Positions 16,619 through 25,274 of a DNA stretch of 35,752 bases are shown here, piece after piece. This stretch comes from an uncultured Eisenbergiella sp. (GTDB lineage Bacteria; Bacillota; Clostridia; Lachnospirales; Lachnospiraceae). Below the pieces are notes generated by a model. It was not told the origin of the DNA. It ran no database searches and saw nothing but the letters and a program-made list of their open reading frames with translations. The DNA lies in contig CAJUEL010000048.1 in assembly GCA_910585455.1 (NCBI GenBank), positions 1 through 35,752 on the forward strand, given 5' to 3'. The position numbers and the translations under genes were made by a program. The first letter of the stretch is position 1. The number at the start of each line of letters is the position of its first letter.

Positions 16619-17287
16619 TCATCCCTGCTTCTGCTCGCTGCGCAAAATCTCCATCAGCCCCGACGCATCTGAGCCCGGATGCCGAAATACCGCAGAGCCA
16701 GCCACAATTACATTCGCTCCCGCCCGCAAAACGTCCCGTACATTGTCCGCCGTAATGCCACCGTCCACCTCCAGATCAACGGAAAGTCCCCTTTGGTCAA
16801 TCAGGGTCTTCGCTTCCTGCAGACGTCCGATCGCCTCCGGAAAGAACTTCTGTCCTCCGAATCCCGGCTCCACACTCATGATCAGCAAAAGCTCGATCTG
16901 ATCCAGATACTCCGATACCGACTCCACCGGTGTGCCAGGCTTGACAGACAGTCCCGCCCTGCATCCAAAGCTGTGAATCAAATCAATCGTTTCCTTTACG
17001 TCCCTGCAGGCTTCCAGATGAACCGTGATGATGTCCGCACCCGCCTTTGCAAAGGCCTCTATATACCGGTGGGGATCCACGATCATCAGGTGCACATCCA
17101 GCACCATATCACAGGATTTGCGGATGGACTCCACCACGCATACCCCGTACGAAAGCGAAGGCACAAAAACACCATCCATCACATCAATATGCAGATACTT
17201 CGCTCCGGCATCCGAAACTTCCCCGATCTGTTCCCCCAGCCGCATCACGTCCGCGGCGAGGATCGAAGGCGCTAATATATTTTCCAT
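16619..17287 (-). CDS. rpe: Ribulose-phosphate 3-epimerase
   Basis: The 222-residue TIM-barrel enzyme interconverts ribulose 5-phosphate and xylulose 5-phosphate in the pentose phosphate pathway. It shows LAPSILAADVMRLGEQI at the N-terminus, the metal and catalytic segments YLHIDVMDGVFVPSLSYG and LDVHLMI, MSVEPGFGGQKF in the middle, and EVDGGITADNV plus ANVIVAGSAVF at the phosphate-binding end. I chose the ATG at 17287, preceded by GAGG at about 8 bases. It has its own promoter, and the MATE gene follows 90 bases downstream. Confidence 0.95.
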   Translation of the reverse strand: MENILAPSILAADVMRLGEQIGEVSDAGAKYLHIDVMDGVFVPSLSYGVCVVESIRKSCDMVLDVHLMIVDPHRYIEAFAKAGADIITVHLEACRDVKETIDLIHSFGCRAGLSVKPGTPVESVSEYLDQIELLLIMSVEPGFGGQKFFPEAIGRLQEAKTLIDQRGLSVDLEVDGGITADNVRDVLRAGANVIVAGSAVFRHPGSDASGLMEILRSEQKQG

Positions 17288-17331
17288 GCACATAACCTCA
17301 TCTTTCGCATCCAGACTCAACATACGTATTT

Positions 17332-17361
17332 ACTTTACCACAGTTCCCATTATCCGGTCAA
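17332..17361 (-). promoter_or_regulatory. Promoter of rpe
   Basis: On the minus strand TTGACC (17356–17361) and TAAAGT (17332–17337) are separated by 18 bases, about 45 bases before the rpe start. The other direction toward the DUF885 gene shows no equally clear promoter. Confidence 0.6.
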
Positions 17362-17451
17362 ATGGTTTCCTGCAATTTCCTGTCTGATTTACATTTTCAT
17401 ATTACGGGAAAGTGTCTCATAAGATGGTAAAAAGCTTTTCGGGTTATCGCT

Positions 17452-19287
17452 TTGAAAAAAATCAAACGTTTTCTTCCGGGACTTTTGGCCGTCCCGCTTC
17501 TTCTTTCCATCGTTTTTGTCTGTCATGGGTTTGACAGCTTTTTCTTTCACCGGATGACAAACGCTTATTTTACCCGGTCGCTGGAAAATGATGCGCTTAC
17601 CCTGCATTTTACTCTGGCGGACCCGGAGTCCTACGGCATCGCATTAAAAAATGCCGCTCTTCCGGTTTATTCCAAAGAGGCGTCTCTTGCGTCCGCAGAA
17701 TTTGCACAGGACTTTCTGGACCGCCTCCTGCGCATCAATCCGGACCGTCTTAAGGACCAGGACCGTTACACCTATGATCTGCTTTGTTCCTTTCTGGAAT
17801 GCAGAATTGCCGGAGAAGAATTTGCCTGTTATGAGGAGCCGCTCTCCCCGTCCTCCGGCATGCAGAGTGAGCTTCCGATTTTGTTTGCCGAATACACGCT
17901 GCGGAGCAGGGAGGATGTGGACACCTACCTCTCCCTGCTGGAATCCGTCCCGCCCTACCTGCAGGGACTTGCCGATTTTGAGGCAGAAAAAGCACAGGCC
18001 GGTCTGTTCATGACGGCCGCGGACGCCCAAAATGTGATCTCCCAGTGTGACAGGATCATGGATGAGACCGCCCTGCATGCGGGCTCCCATTTTTTACAGG
18101 TCACTTTTGCAAACAGGCTGGAGGCTCTGTATGACGAAAAGCTTCTTTCTGCCGAAGAAAAAGCCTTTTATCTGACAGAAAATGACCGCATCCTCACCAC
18201 CGCCGTCCTGCCCGCCTATCAAAAGCTGGGGGACGATATGCTGCTGCTTTCCGGAACGGGGCAATATGACGGCGGACTTTGGGAAACGCCAAAGGGCAGG
18301 GAATATTATGCCTGGCTGGTCGATCGGACCACCGGCTCCATGCTGGATATGGACGGCATCTATACCATCCTGCAAAAGACTTTTCAGAAAAAATTTGCAG
18401 AGTTTAAGGCGCTCTGCAACCGTTACCGGGAGCTGACCGGGAATGCCCCCGATTTTTCCCTGCTTTCGGAGGGTTTTCCCCTTTCCGATCCGACGGCGAT
18501 TCTGTCAGATCTGCAAAGCAGAATGGAGGAGGACTTTCCGTCCCTTGCCGCCCTTTCCTCCGAATCGATAAGCTGCACCATCAAGGATGTGGATGCAGCG
18601 CTGGAGCTCTATACGAGCCCCGCCTTTTATATGACGCCGCCCATTGACGATCTGTACCACAACACGATCTGCTTAAACCGCGCCTCCACCTCCGACGGGC
18701 TTGAGCTGTATACCACGCTCGCCCATGAAGGCTATCCCGGGCACCTTTATCAGACCGTCTATTCCTCCCTGTACGCTTCCGCACAAAAGGAGCTGCCCAT
18801 CCGGGAGCTGCTCTCCTACGGCGGCTATGTGGAAGGCTGGGCATATTATACGGAGCAGCTTTCCTATGATTATGCGGCGGACCTTCTGGGCAGCGCAGAC
18901 TCCCGTTCCGCCGCCATTCTGTGCTGTCTGGCGAGCGTCCAGCGCGACCTGCAGATCAACCTTTTTTCCCTGCTGGACGTCTCCCTGCACTATTACGGCG
19001 CGTCCCGGGAGGATATTCTGCGCTCCCTGACCTCCTTCGGGCTGCCCGAAGAAAGCGCGGAACGGATTTATCATTATCTGCGCACCGCCCCCGCCACTTA
19101 CTTAAAATATTATGTGGGCTATCTGGAAATGACCGCATTAAAAAACAGGGCGAAGCAACAGTGGGGGGAGGATTTTACGCCCCTGCGCTTCCACCGGTTC
19201 GTGCTGGAGGCAGGTCCCTCCGATTTCACGAACCTGACAAAACGCCTGAAAGAGGGACATATCAGCGAGCGCCGTATGGCGAGCTGA
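17452..19287 (+). CDS. DUF885 family secreted metallopeptidase-like protein
   Basis: The roughly 611-residue product starts with a basic, hydrophobic signal segment (MKKIKRFLPGLLAVPLLLSI) and has the DUF885 zinc-site layout: HEGYPGH (H425–H431) and GYVEGWAYYTEQ with E461 about 30 residues later. This resembles M3-type or carboxypeptidase-like gluzincins, so peptide hydrolysis outside the membrane is likely but not proven. The only start that keeps the signal peptide is a TTG at 17452 with no strong ribosome site; a better-looking ATG at 17424 is in another frame. Start choice is therefore uncertain, and weak translation is possible. The first in-frame ATG downstream (17554) would remove the signal. 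Confidence 0.85.
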   Translation: MKKIKRFLPGLLAVPLLLSIVFVCHGFDSFFFHRMTNAYFTRSLENDALTLHFTLADPESYGIALKNAALPVYSKEASLASAEFAQDFLDRLLRINPDRLKDQDRYTYDLLCSFLECRIAGEEFACYEEPLSPSSGMQSELPILFAEYTLRSREDVDTYLSLLESVPPYLQGLADFEAEKAQAGLFMTAADAQNVISQCDRIMDETALHAGSHFLQVTFANRLEALYDEKLLSAEEKAFYLTENDRILTTAVLPAYQKLGDDMLLLSGTGQYDGGLWETPKGREYYAWLVDRTTGSMLDMDGIYTILQKTFQKKFAEFKALCNRYRELTGNAPDFSLLSEGFPLSDPTAILSDLQSRMEEDFPSLAALSSESISCTIKDVDAALELYTSPAFYMTPPIDDLYHNTICLNRASTSDGLELYTTLAHEGYPGHLYQTVYSSLYASAQKELPIRELLSYGGYVEGWAYYTEQLSYDYAADLLGSADSRSAAILCCLASVQRDLQINLFSLLDVSLHYYGASREDILRSLTSFGLPEESAERIYHYLRTAPATYLKYYVGYLEMTALKNRAKQQWGEDFTPLRFHRFVLEAGPSDFTNLTKRLKEGHISERRMAS

Positions 19288-19291
19288 TATG
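19258..19291. terminator. Strong hairpin across the DUF885 stop codon, between convergent genes
   Basis: CATATCAGC (19258–19266) pairs with GCTGATATG (19283–19291), and an inner CGCC/GGCG pair extends the stem. The DUF885 stop codon lies inside the 3' arm, and the convergent permease gene ends 3 bases further on. Neither side has a T run, so this may protect or separate the two mRNA ends rather than terminate classically. Confidence 0.5.
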
Positions 19292-19293
19292 CT

Positions 19294-22200
19294 TCACTCA
19301 ATACTCTTCAAGGATTCTGCCATATTGATACGCTCCAGTTTGAGGTACATGGCGAGATCCACCACAACCATGAAGACGAAGGTCAACAAAATGCTCCACA
19401 GATAGCTCAAGGGTAAAATCCGTATGTCGAAGGTGATCATATCCACATCGATCTGCTCTATGACAAACCGGTGTAAAAATATGCCCAGGAAAAGTCCCAC
19501 CAGCGCGCCGATCGCTGTCAGCACCACATTTTCTCTGAATACATAGGACGCCGTTTCATTCGGATAAAAGCCCAGCACCTTGATCGTGGCGATTTCACGG
19601 ATGCGCTCCGTGATGTTAATATTGGTCAGGTTGTAAATGACGATGAAGGCCAGCGCTCCGGCACAGAATACGATCAGCACCACGATATAATCCAGACTGC
19701 TCATCATATTGGCAACGCGCTCCGTAAAATCCTGACTGTCCGAAATCGCGGACACGCCGTCACAGCCCAGCAGCTTTTCCGAAAGCGCCCGTACGTCCGC
19801 ATCCGCGGAAACATTGACATAAAGGCTTTTATATTCCGGCGCGCTGCCATTATCCGCCTCCCAGGTGTCTGGGCTGATGTATACATAATTATATACGAAA
19901 TTCCGGCATAACCCCGTCACCTTCACGGTCAGCCTTTCCCCGTCCTCATTGCGCAAAGAAACCTCATCGCCGACGCGGATGCCACACTTTTCCGCCAGCT
20001 TTCTGTTGATGATTGCCTCCCCCTTTTGGGGCCAGGCAAGGGGCGTTTTATCCTCCGTATGCAGACTGATATATTTTCCCATTTCCTCAGGATACTTCGG
20101 AATAACGATGTTGGCGGCTTTTACGGCATCCGGTCCCGTCAGGTCCAGCGCCTTTTCGCACACGATTGTGACCTCCCGCGCGCCGTTTTTCAGCGCCATC
20201 TGCATCACAGGGGATTCCCCGTCATCTATCGGGTCCGTAAGCATCACGCCCAGCTCATAAAGCTGCACCTCCCCGTACTGCTGCGCCGCCACATCCATGA
20301 TGGAATCCCGGATGCCAAAGCCGGTCAAAAGGAGCGCCGTGCAGCCGCCGATTCCGATCACCATCATGAAAAACCGCCGCTTATACCGCAGCACATTCCG
20401 GATGGAAACCTTCACCAGAAAAGACAGCCGTTTCCATAAAAAGGGAATTTTCTCCAGAAAAATCCGCTTTCCGCTCTTGGGGGATTTGGGCCGGATCAGC
20501 TCCGCCGCCACGCTCTTTAGCTCATACCGGCAGCACAGCCAGGTCGTTCCCATGGAGCATAAAAGCGATACCAGCAGCGAAATGCCCGCCAGAGCCGGAT
20601 CAAAAATCAGGCTGATTTCTCCCAGATGATACATGATTTTGTAGGCATTCCAGATCACGGAGGGAAATACGATACAGCCTGCCGCAAAGCCCAGCACACA
20701 GCCGATGAGCGCCGCGCTGCCGGAATAAAACAGATATTTTCCCATAATCGCGATTTCGCTATAGCCCAGCGCCTTTAACACACCGATCTGGGTTCTCTGT
20801 TCTTCCACCATCCGGTTCATGGTCGTGATGCAGACCAGAGCCGCCACCAAAAAGAAAAACAAAGGAAATACCCTGGCAATCCCCGCCACAATGGAGGAAT
20901 CGTTTTCAAAGCAGGCATAGCCGATATTGGTTTCCCGTCCCAGCACATAGATGTCAGGCTCCTCCAAATCCGCAAGCTCTGCCTTCGCGTCGGCAATTTT
21001 CTCCTCCGCCTCCGCCGTCTTTTCCTCCAGCTCCTTTAAGCCGTCTTCATATTCCTGTCTGCCCTCCTCCAGATCCTGTTGGGCGTCTGCAAGCTTCTGC
21101 CGGTTCTCTGCAAGCTCTGTCTCTCCCGCCGCAAGCTCCTCCTGCGCATCCGCAAGCTCCCGCCTGCCTGCCGCCGCCTGCCTCTCACCCTCCTCGATCT
21201 GGGCGAGTCTTCCGTTCAGCTCTGTTTCCTGTGCCTCCAGCGCCTGCAATTGCGCCGTCAGCTGCATGACGGCAGCGCTGCTCTCTGCATCCTGTGCCGC
21301 CGCATACGCCGCCTGTGCCGCCGCCAGCGCGCCCTCCAGCTGCTCCCGTCCCCGGGCAAGCTGCAGCAATCCGTCCTCCACCTGCATACGTCCGTCTGCC
21401 AGCTCTGCTTCGCTGTCGGAAAGCGTCCGCAAATTCTCCTCGATTTCCCTTCTGCCGTCGGCAAGCTCCCTTTCTCCGTCCGCGATTTTTTCATTGGCAT
21501 CCGCCAGCTCTGCCTCCCCGTCCGCGATCTTCCTCTCCGCGTCCGCAAGCTCCTGCCGGGCATCCGCGGTCTTTTCTGTAAGCTCCCCCTCCGCATCCCG
21601 TATTTTCTCATTCGCTTCCGCAAGAATCCTGTCATAGCGCTGCCCGGCGGCGGTTTCGGTCAGGGGCTTGGCCCAATCCTTCCAGTTTTTGACCGCAGCG
21701 TCATATTCATCGCCATATAGCGCATATTCCTGGTTCATCCGCACAAATATTTCCGTGTAAAAATCGCTGTCAAAGCCCTCCGGCGGCAGATAAACAAAGC
21801 CGCTCACCTTACCGTTTCCCAGGGTGGAGGTTCCCCGCTCATAATTGGCATAATAGACCGCATGCGCCACACCCACGATTTCATATTCTTCATGGGCAAA
21901 AAGGTCTGCCGTATCCGCATCATTTTCTCCGGCTACCCGGATTTTCGTGCCGATAGCCGCCAGCGAATAGCAATTGGAATCCACCACACATTCGTTGGAC
22001 GCCTCCGGCAGCCGTCCTTCCTTAAGCTGCAGCTGATTCTGTACCGGAAGCAGCGTCTGCGCTGTCATGACCTGAATTTCCCCATCCTGACTCTCCGCAA
22101 GGAAATCCGTAAAGACCGCACCCTCCGCTGCCTTTACCCCATCCCCCTGGGAAAATGCCTCCACCGCATCCTTTTCAAAGCCCAGCGTGGACAAAAGGCG

Positions 22201-22368
22201 CAGATCGAACAGTTCCTTTTCTTCCATATAAGCGCTGCCCGACCGCACCATTGCGGGCGTGGTCACCATCAGCCCCGCAAAAAATCCGACTCCCAGCGCC
22301 ACGATCGCAAGAATCGCGACAAAGCGCCCGAAGCTGTTTTTTATTTCCCGCAGTGTTGTCTTTACCAT
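19294..22368 (-). CDS. ABC transporter permease, FtsX-like, with long extracytoplasmic coiled coil
   Basis: The 1024-residue protein has a membrane helix near residues 13–35, an extracytoplasmic region, and then about 215 residues (near 265–480) of heptad-like repeats rich in Glu, Ala, Leu and Asp such as ELADANEKIADGERELADGR. Helices cluster at about 500–630 (first FtsX domain) and at about 880–1005 (second FtsX domain). Such proteins work with a LolD/MacB-type ATPase as mechanotransmission machines rather than classic importers. Its start overlaps the ATPase stop (ATGGTAA) with GGAGGAG upstream. The extracytoplasmic coil could reach the wall and act on a partner hydrolase or lipid. The cargo is unknown. 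Confidence 0.9.
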   Translation of the reverse strand: MVKTTLREIKNSFGRFVAILAIVALGVGFFAGLMVTTPAMVRSGSAYMEEKELFDLRLLSTLGFEKDAVEAFSQGDGVKAAEGAVFTDFLAESQDGEIQVMTAQTLLPVQNQLQLKEGRLPEASNECVVDSNCYSLAAIGTKIRVAGENDADTADLFAHEEYEIVGVAHAVYYANYERGTSTLGNGKVSGFVYLPPEGFDSDFYTEIFVRMNQEYALYGDEYDAAVKNWKDWAKPLTETAAGQRYDRILAEANEKIRDAEGELTEKTADARQELADAERKIADGEAELADANEKIADGERELADGRREIEENLRTLSDSEAELADGRMQVEDGLLQLARGREQLEGALAAAQAAYAAAQDAESSAAVMQLTAQLQALEAQETELNGRLAQIEEGERQAAAGRRELADAQEELAAGETELAENRQKLADAQQDLEEGRQEYEDGLKELEEKTAEAEEKIADAKAELADLEEPDIYVLGRETNIGYACFENDSSIVAGIARVFPLFFFLVAALVCITTMNRMVEEQRTQIGVLKALGYSEIAIMGKYLFYSGSAALIGCVLGFAAGCIVFPSVIWNAYKIMYHLGEISLIFDPALAGISLLVSLLCSMGTTWLCCRYELKSVAAELIRPKSPKSGKRIFLEKIPFLWKRLSFLVKVSIRNVLRYKRRFFMMVIGIGGCTALLLTGFGIRDSIMDVAAQQYGEVQLYELGVMLTDPIDDGESPVMQMALKNGAREVTIVCEKALDLTGPDAVKAANIVIPKYPEEMGKYISLHTEDKTPLAWPQKGEAIINRKLAEKCGIRVGDEVSLRNEDGERLTVKVTGLCRNFVYNYVYISPDTWEADNGSAPEYKSLYVNVSADADVRALSEKLLGCDGVSAISDSQDFTERVANMMSSLDYIVVLIVFCAGALAFIVIYNLTNINITERIREIATIKVLGFYPNETASYVFRENVVLTAIGALVGLFLGIFLHRFVIEQIDVDMITFDIRILPLSYLWSILLTFVFMVVVDLAMYLKLERINMAESLKSIE

Positions 22369-23063
22369 TCGATCTCCTCCACCGGCACGATATGGTCATT
22401 TTGGCGCATGTCCGTGATCATGCCGTTTCTCACCGTGATAATCCGGTCCGCCATCGCCGTCAGCGCCTGGTTATGGGTGATGACCACCACCGTCACACCG
22501 CTTTTGCGGCACGTATCCTGCAAAATTTTTAAAACGGCCTTGCCCGTATTATAATCCAGCGCCCCGGTTGGCTCATCGCACAGCAAAAGCTTCGGGTTCT
22601 TTGCAAGCGCCCGGGCGATCGCCACGCGCTGCTGCTCTCCGCCGGAAAGCTGTGCCGGAAAATTGTTTGCCCGCTCCTGTAAGCCCACCTGTTCCAACAC
22701 CGTCGCCGCATCCAGCGGCTCCCTGCAGATCTGGGAAGCCAGCTCCACATTTTCCAGCGCCGTCAGATTTTGCACCAGATTGTAAAACTGGAACACAAAT
22801 CCGATATCATATCGCCTGTATGTGGTGAGCTTTTTTCTGTTATAGGAAGAAATTTCGTTGCCATCCAGCATAACCTTTCCAGAAGAAAGGGTATCCATGC
22901 CGCCCAATATGTTTAAAATTGTGGTTTTCCCCGCGCCGGACGCGCCAACCACCACGCAGAACTCCCCCTTTTCAATGGTAAAGCTGACGCCCCGCAGCGC
23001 CTCGATCTCCACCTCGCCCATGTGATAGGTCTTTTTGACATCCTTAAATTCTACAAAGCTCAT
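22362..23063 (-). CDS. ABC transporter ATP-binding protein (LolD/MacB type)
   Basis: The 233-residue ATPase has Walker A GASGAGKTT (40–48), a Q-loop at FQFYN (91–95), the signature LSGGEQQRVAIARAL (139–153), Walker B LLLCDEPTGALD (159–170), and an H-loop in VVVITHNQAL. The DEPTGALD form is typical of ATPases paired with FtsX-like permeases. Its start shares ATGA with the stop of the Mrr-like gene, and its end overlaps the permease start. The three genes therefore form a tight translationally coupled operon. Confidence 0.95.
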   Translation of the reverse strand: MSFVEFKDVKKTYHMGEVEIEALRGVSFTIEKGEFCVVVGASGAGKTTILNILGGMDTLSSGKVMLDGNEISSYNRKKLTTYRRYDIGFVFQFYNLVQNLTALENVELASQICREPLDAATVLEQVGLQERANNFPAQLSGGEQQRVAIARALAKNPKLLLCDEPTGALDYNTGKAVLKILQDTCRKSGVTVVVITHNQALTAMADRIITVRNGMITDMRQNDHIVPVEEIEW

Positions 23064-23542
23064 CGCTCCTCCTCCTTAGCCATCAGCTCTTCCAGATACT
23101 CCCTGTCCCACATCAGAATTTTCAGTTTCCGTGCCGCTTCCATCGCCGGTTTGGTAAAATACTGGTTCGTCATCACCGCGCCAACCATCCGGTCGTAATA
23201 CTCCCGCCCGGCAAAGGCTTCCTGCACCGCCTTGATGCCCACCGGCGAATCGTATCGCTTGCACTGAATCGCGTAGGTGACGCCGTCCTTCTCCGCCAGC
23301 ACGTCCACCCCATAGTCGCCGCTCCCCCTCGTGACCTCCACTTCATAAAAACCGCCCTGCTCCAGCAGATCCGCGCAGAAAAACTCAAAGTCATGCCCGT
23401 CCATCTCATCCAGCCGCTTTCCCAGCAGGCGTCTGCGCAGGCGGCGGGCATAGCGGAAGGCAACGGCAATCACGACGGCTGCCAGCAGCACTGCCGCGCC
23501 CGTCAGAAGCAGCGGCCATATCTGTTGTCCTGTTTCTTCCAT
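23060..23542 (-). CDS. Membrane-anchored Mrr-like restriction endonuclease domain protein
   Basis: The 160-residue protein has one N-terminal membrane helix (about 9–30), a basic stretch RYARRLRRRLLGKR, and a compact Mrr_cat domain (about 44–155). The active-site pattern is GDYGVDVLAEKDG with D80 and IQCKRY with Q93-x-K95, the D–QxK form of PD-(D/E)XK nucleases. Mrr-family proteins cleave modified DNA. Here the basic patch after the helix places the nuclease in the cytoplasm. It is the first gene of the operon with the ABC ATPase and FtsX-like permease. The start ATG has AAGGAG about 10 bases upstream. Nuclease identity is well supported; its physiological target is not. Confidence 0.88.
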   Translation of the reverse strand: MEETGQQIWPLLLTGAAVLLAAVVIAVAFRYARRLRRRLLGKRLDEMDGHDFEFFCADLLEQGGFYEVEVTRGSGDYGVDVLAEKDGVTYAIQCKRYDSPVGIKAVQEAFAGREYYDRMVGAVMTNQYFTKPAMEAARKLKILMWDREYLEELMAKEEER

Positions 23543-23582
23543 ATCTATGGTGCTCCTTGTCTTTCATTGATCCCTTTTAAAA

Positions 23583-23611
23583 ATGTTACAATATTCCGAT
23601 TCTCTTTACAA
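23583..23611 (-). promoter_or_regulatory. Promoter of the Mrr–ABC operon
   Basis: On the minus strand TTGTAA (23606–23611) and TAACAT (23583–23588) are 17 bases apart, about 40 bases before the Mrr-like gene. Strength is moderate. Confidence 0.55.
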
Positions 23612-23720
23612 TGCCTTTCGCAAAAAATTCATTTTGATTTTAGAAAATCAATAACAGTCCGGCAAAACCTGAAACCGGCTTCTTGCTTTTATTCCTCATT
23701 TATGATATGGTAAAAACCAG

Positions 23721-23751
23721 ACTCCCCCCGCTACGATAACGGCGCAGGGAG
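23721..23751. other. Imperfect GC hairpin upstream of the NSS transporter
   Basis: CTCCC and GGGAG ends with an inner CGC/GCG pairing flank a loop, followed on the plus strand by CTTTTC. It precedes the transporter start by about 45 bases and could be a leader attenuator, but pairing is imperfect. Confidence 0.3.
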
Positions 23752-23797
23752 CTTTTCATGCATCATGCAGATCATAAGAGAAAAGAGGATATTGATT

Positions 23798-25174
23798 ATG
23801 GAAAAGAGAGAACGTTTCTCTTCCCGGCTGGGTTTCATCCTGATTTCCGCCGGATGCGCCGTAGGGCTTGGAAATGTGTGGCGGTTCCCCTTCATCACGG
23901 GGCAGTACGGCGGCGCCGCCTTTGTGCTGATTTACCTTTTATTTTTAGTCGTTCTGGGGCTTCCCATCATGGTGATGGAATTTGCCGTCGGGCGCGCCAG
24001 CCAGAAATCTGCCGCCCTGTCCTTCCATGTGCTGGAACCAAAGGGCAGTAAATGGCATCTGCAAAGCTATGCCTGCATGGCGGGCAATTATCTTTTGATG
24101 ATGTTTTACACCACCGTGGGCGGATGGATGATCGCCTATGTGTTCAAAATGCTCTTCGGAGAATTTCAGGGAAAGGACGCGGCAGGCGTGGGCGCAATTT
24201 TTGACGATATGCTCGGGCAGCCCGGCTATATGACCGGATGGATGATCGTCGTCGTCCTGCTGAGCTTTTTCATCTGCAGCCTGGGACTGCAAAACGGCGT
24301 GGAACGCATCACCAAGCTCATGATGAGCTGTCTGTTTGTGATCCTTCTGATCCTGTGCGTGCGCAGTGTGACCCTGCCCGGCGCGGCGGAGGGCATCCGG
24401 TTTTATCTGATTCCGGATTTTCATAAGATGGTGGAAAACGGACTGGGAGAGGTCATCTTCGCCGCCATGGGGCAGGCATTTTTCACGCTGAGCCTGGGGA
24501 TCGGCGCTATGGCGATTTTCGGCAGCTATATCAGCAAGGACAGGTCTTTGACGGGAGAATCGGTCAATATCTGCGTGCTGGATACGCTGGTCGCCCTGTT
24601 GGCCGGGCTGATCATTTTCCCTTCCTGTTCCGCCTTCGGAGTGGATCCGGGTCAGGGACCGGGGCTGGTCTTTGTCACCCTGCCCAACGTATTTAACCGG
24701 ATGGCGGGCGGCCGGATTTTCGGCACCCTGTTTTTCGTATTCATGACCTTTGCGGCGCTTTCCACGATCGTCGCCGTCTTTGAAAATATTATCAGCTTTT
24801 CCATCGATCTGTTCCATATCTCCCGGAAAAAGGCGGTCTGGAGCAATGCGATTTTGATCATCGTCCTCTCCCTGCCCTGCGTGCTGGGCTTTAACGCCTG
24901 GTCCGGCCTTACGCCGCTGGGCGCCGGGAGCACCATACAGGATCTGGAGGATTTCATCGTCTCCAACAATCTGCTTCCGCTGGGCAGCATGGTTTATCTG
25001 CTGTTTTGTACCCGGAAAAAGGCGTGGGGATGGGACAGCTTTATCGCAGAGGCGGATTCCGGAAAGGGCATAAAATTCCCGAAATGGTCCCGTTTCTACG
25101 TCACCTGGATTCTGCCCCTGATCGTTTTATTCATCTTCGTGATGGGCTATTACCAGAAATTTTTTGCGAATTAA
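23798..25174 (+). CDS. Sodium-dependent neurotransmitter:sodium symporter (NSS/SNF) family transporter
   Basis: The 458-residue protein has about 11–12 membrane helices of the LeuT fold. The unwound first helix reads GCAVGLGNVWRFPFI, the Na+ and substrate site of this family, and QYGGAAFVLIYLLFLVVLG continues into the second helix. Bacterial members take up amino acids such as tryptophan, tyrosine or leucine with sodium. I chose the ATG at 23798 (start MEKRERFSSR) with AGAGG upstream; an ATG 33 bases earlier lacks a site. It is a single-gene unit ending at a large terminator shared with the convergent gene. The specific amino acid is not evident. Confidence 0.93.
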   Translation: MEKRERFSSRLGFILISAGCAVGLGNVWRFPFITGQYGGAAFVLIYLLFLVVLGLPIMVMEFAVGRASQKSAALSFHVLEPKGSKWHLQSYACMAGNYLLMMFYTTVGGWMIAYVFKMLFGEFQGKDAAGVGAIFDDMLGQPGYMTGWMIVVVLLSFFICSLGLQNGVERITKLMMSCLFVILLILCVRSVTLPGAAEGIRFYLIPDFHKMVENGLGEVIFAAMGQAFFTLSLGIGAMAIFGSYISKDRSLTGESVNICVLDTLVALLAGLIIFPSCSAFGVDPGQGPGLVFVTLPNVFNRMAGGRIFGTLFFVFMTFAALSTIVAVFENIISFSIDLFHISRKKAVWSNAILIIVLSLPCVLGFNAWSGLTPLGAGSTIQDLEDFIVSNNLLPLGSMVYLLFCTRKKAWGWDSFIAEADSGKGIKFPKWSRFYVTWILPLIVLFIFVMGYYQKFFAN

Positions 25175-25211
25175 ATCCCTCTGTCTTAGCCGGTGAATTT
25201 ACCGTCATGAA

Positions 25212-25262
25212 TCAAAACGCCCCGGCGCGCTCCTGTCTTTTCACAGGAACGCGCCGGGGCGC
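25212..25262. terminator. Bidirectional terminator between convergent genes
   Basis: A 12-base-pair GC-rich stem (25218–25229 with 25250–25261) is extended by an inner TCCTGT/ACAGGA pairing. On the minus strand TTTT follows at once; on the plus strand a TTATTTTTT run follows after about 13 bases. It serves the small membrane gene best and the NSS transporter gene as well. Confidence 0.88.
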
Positions 25263-25274
25263 TGTATATGCTCC

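Noticed and set aside
20951..21720. Long Ser/Ala- and Leu/Arg-rich open frames opposite the permease gene
   Set aside because: They are antisense to the heptad repeats, and their composition is explained by the repeated codons of the real coiled coil.
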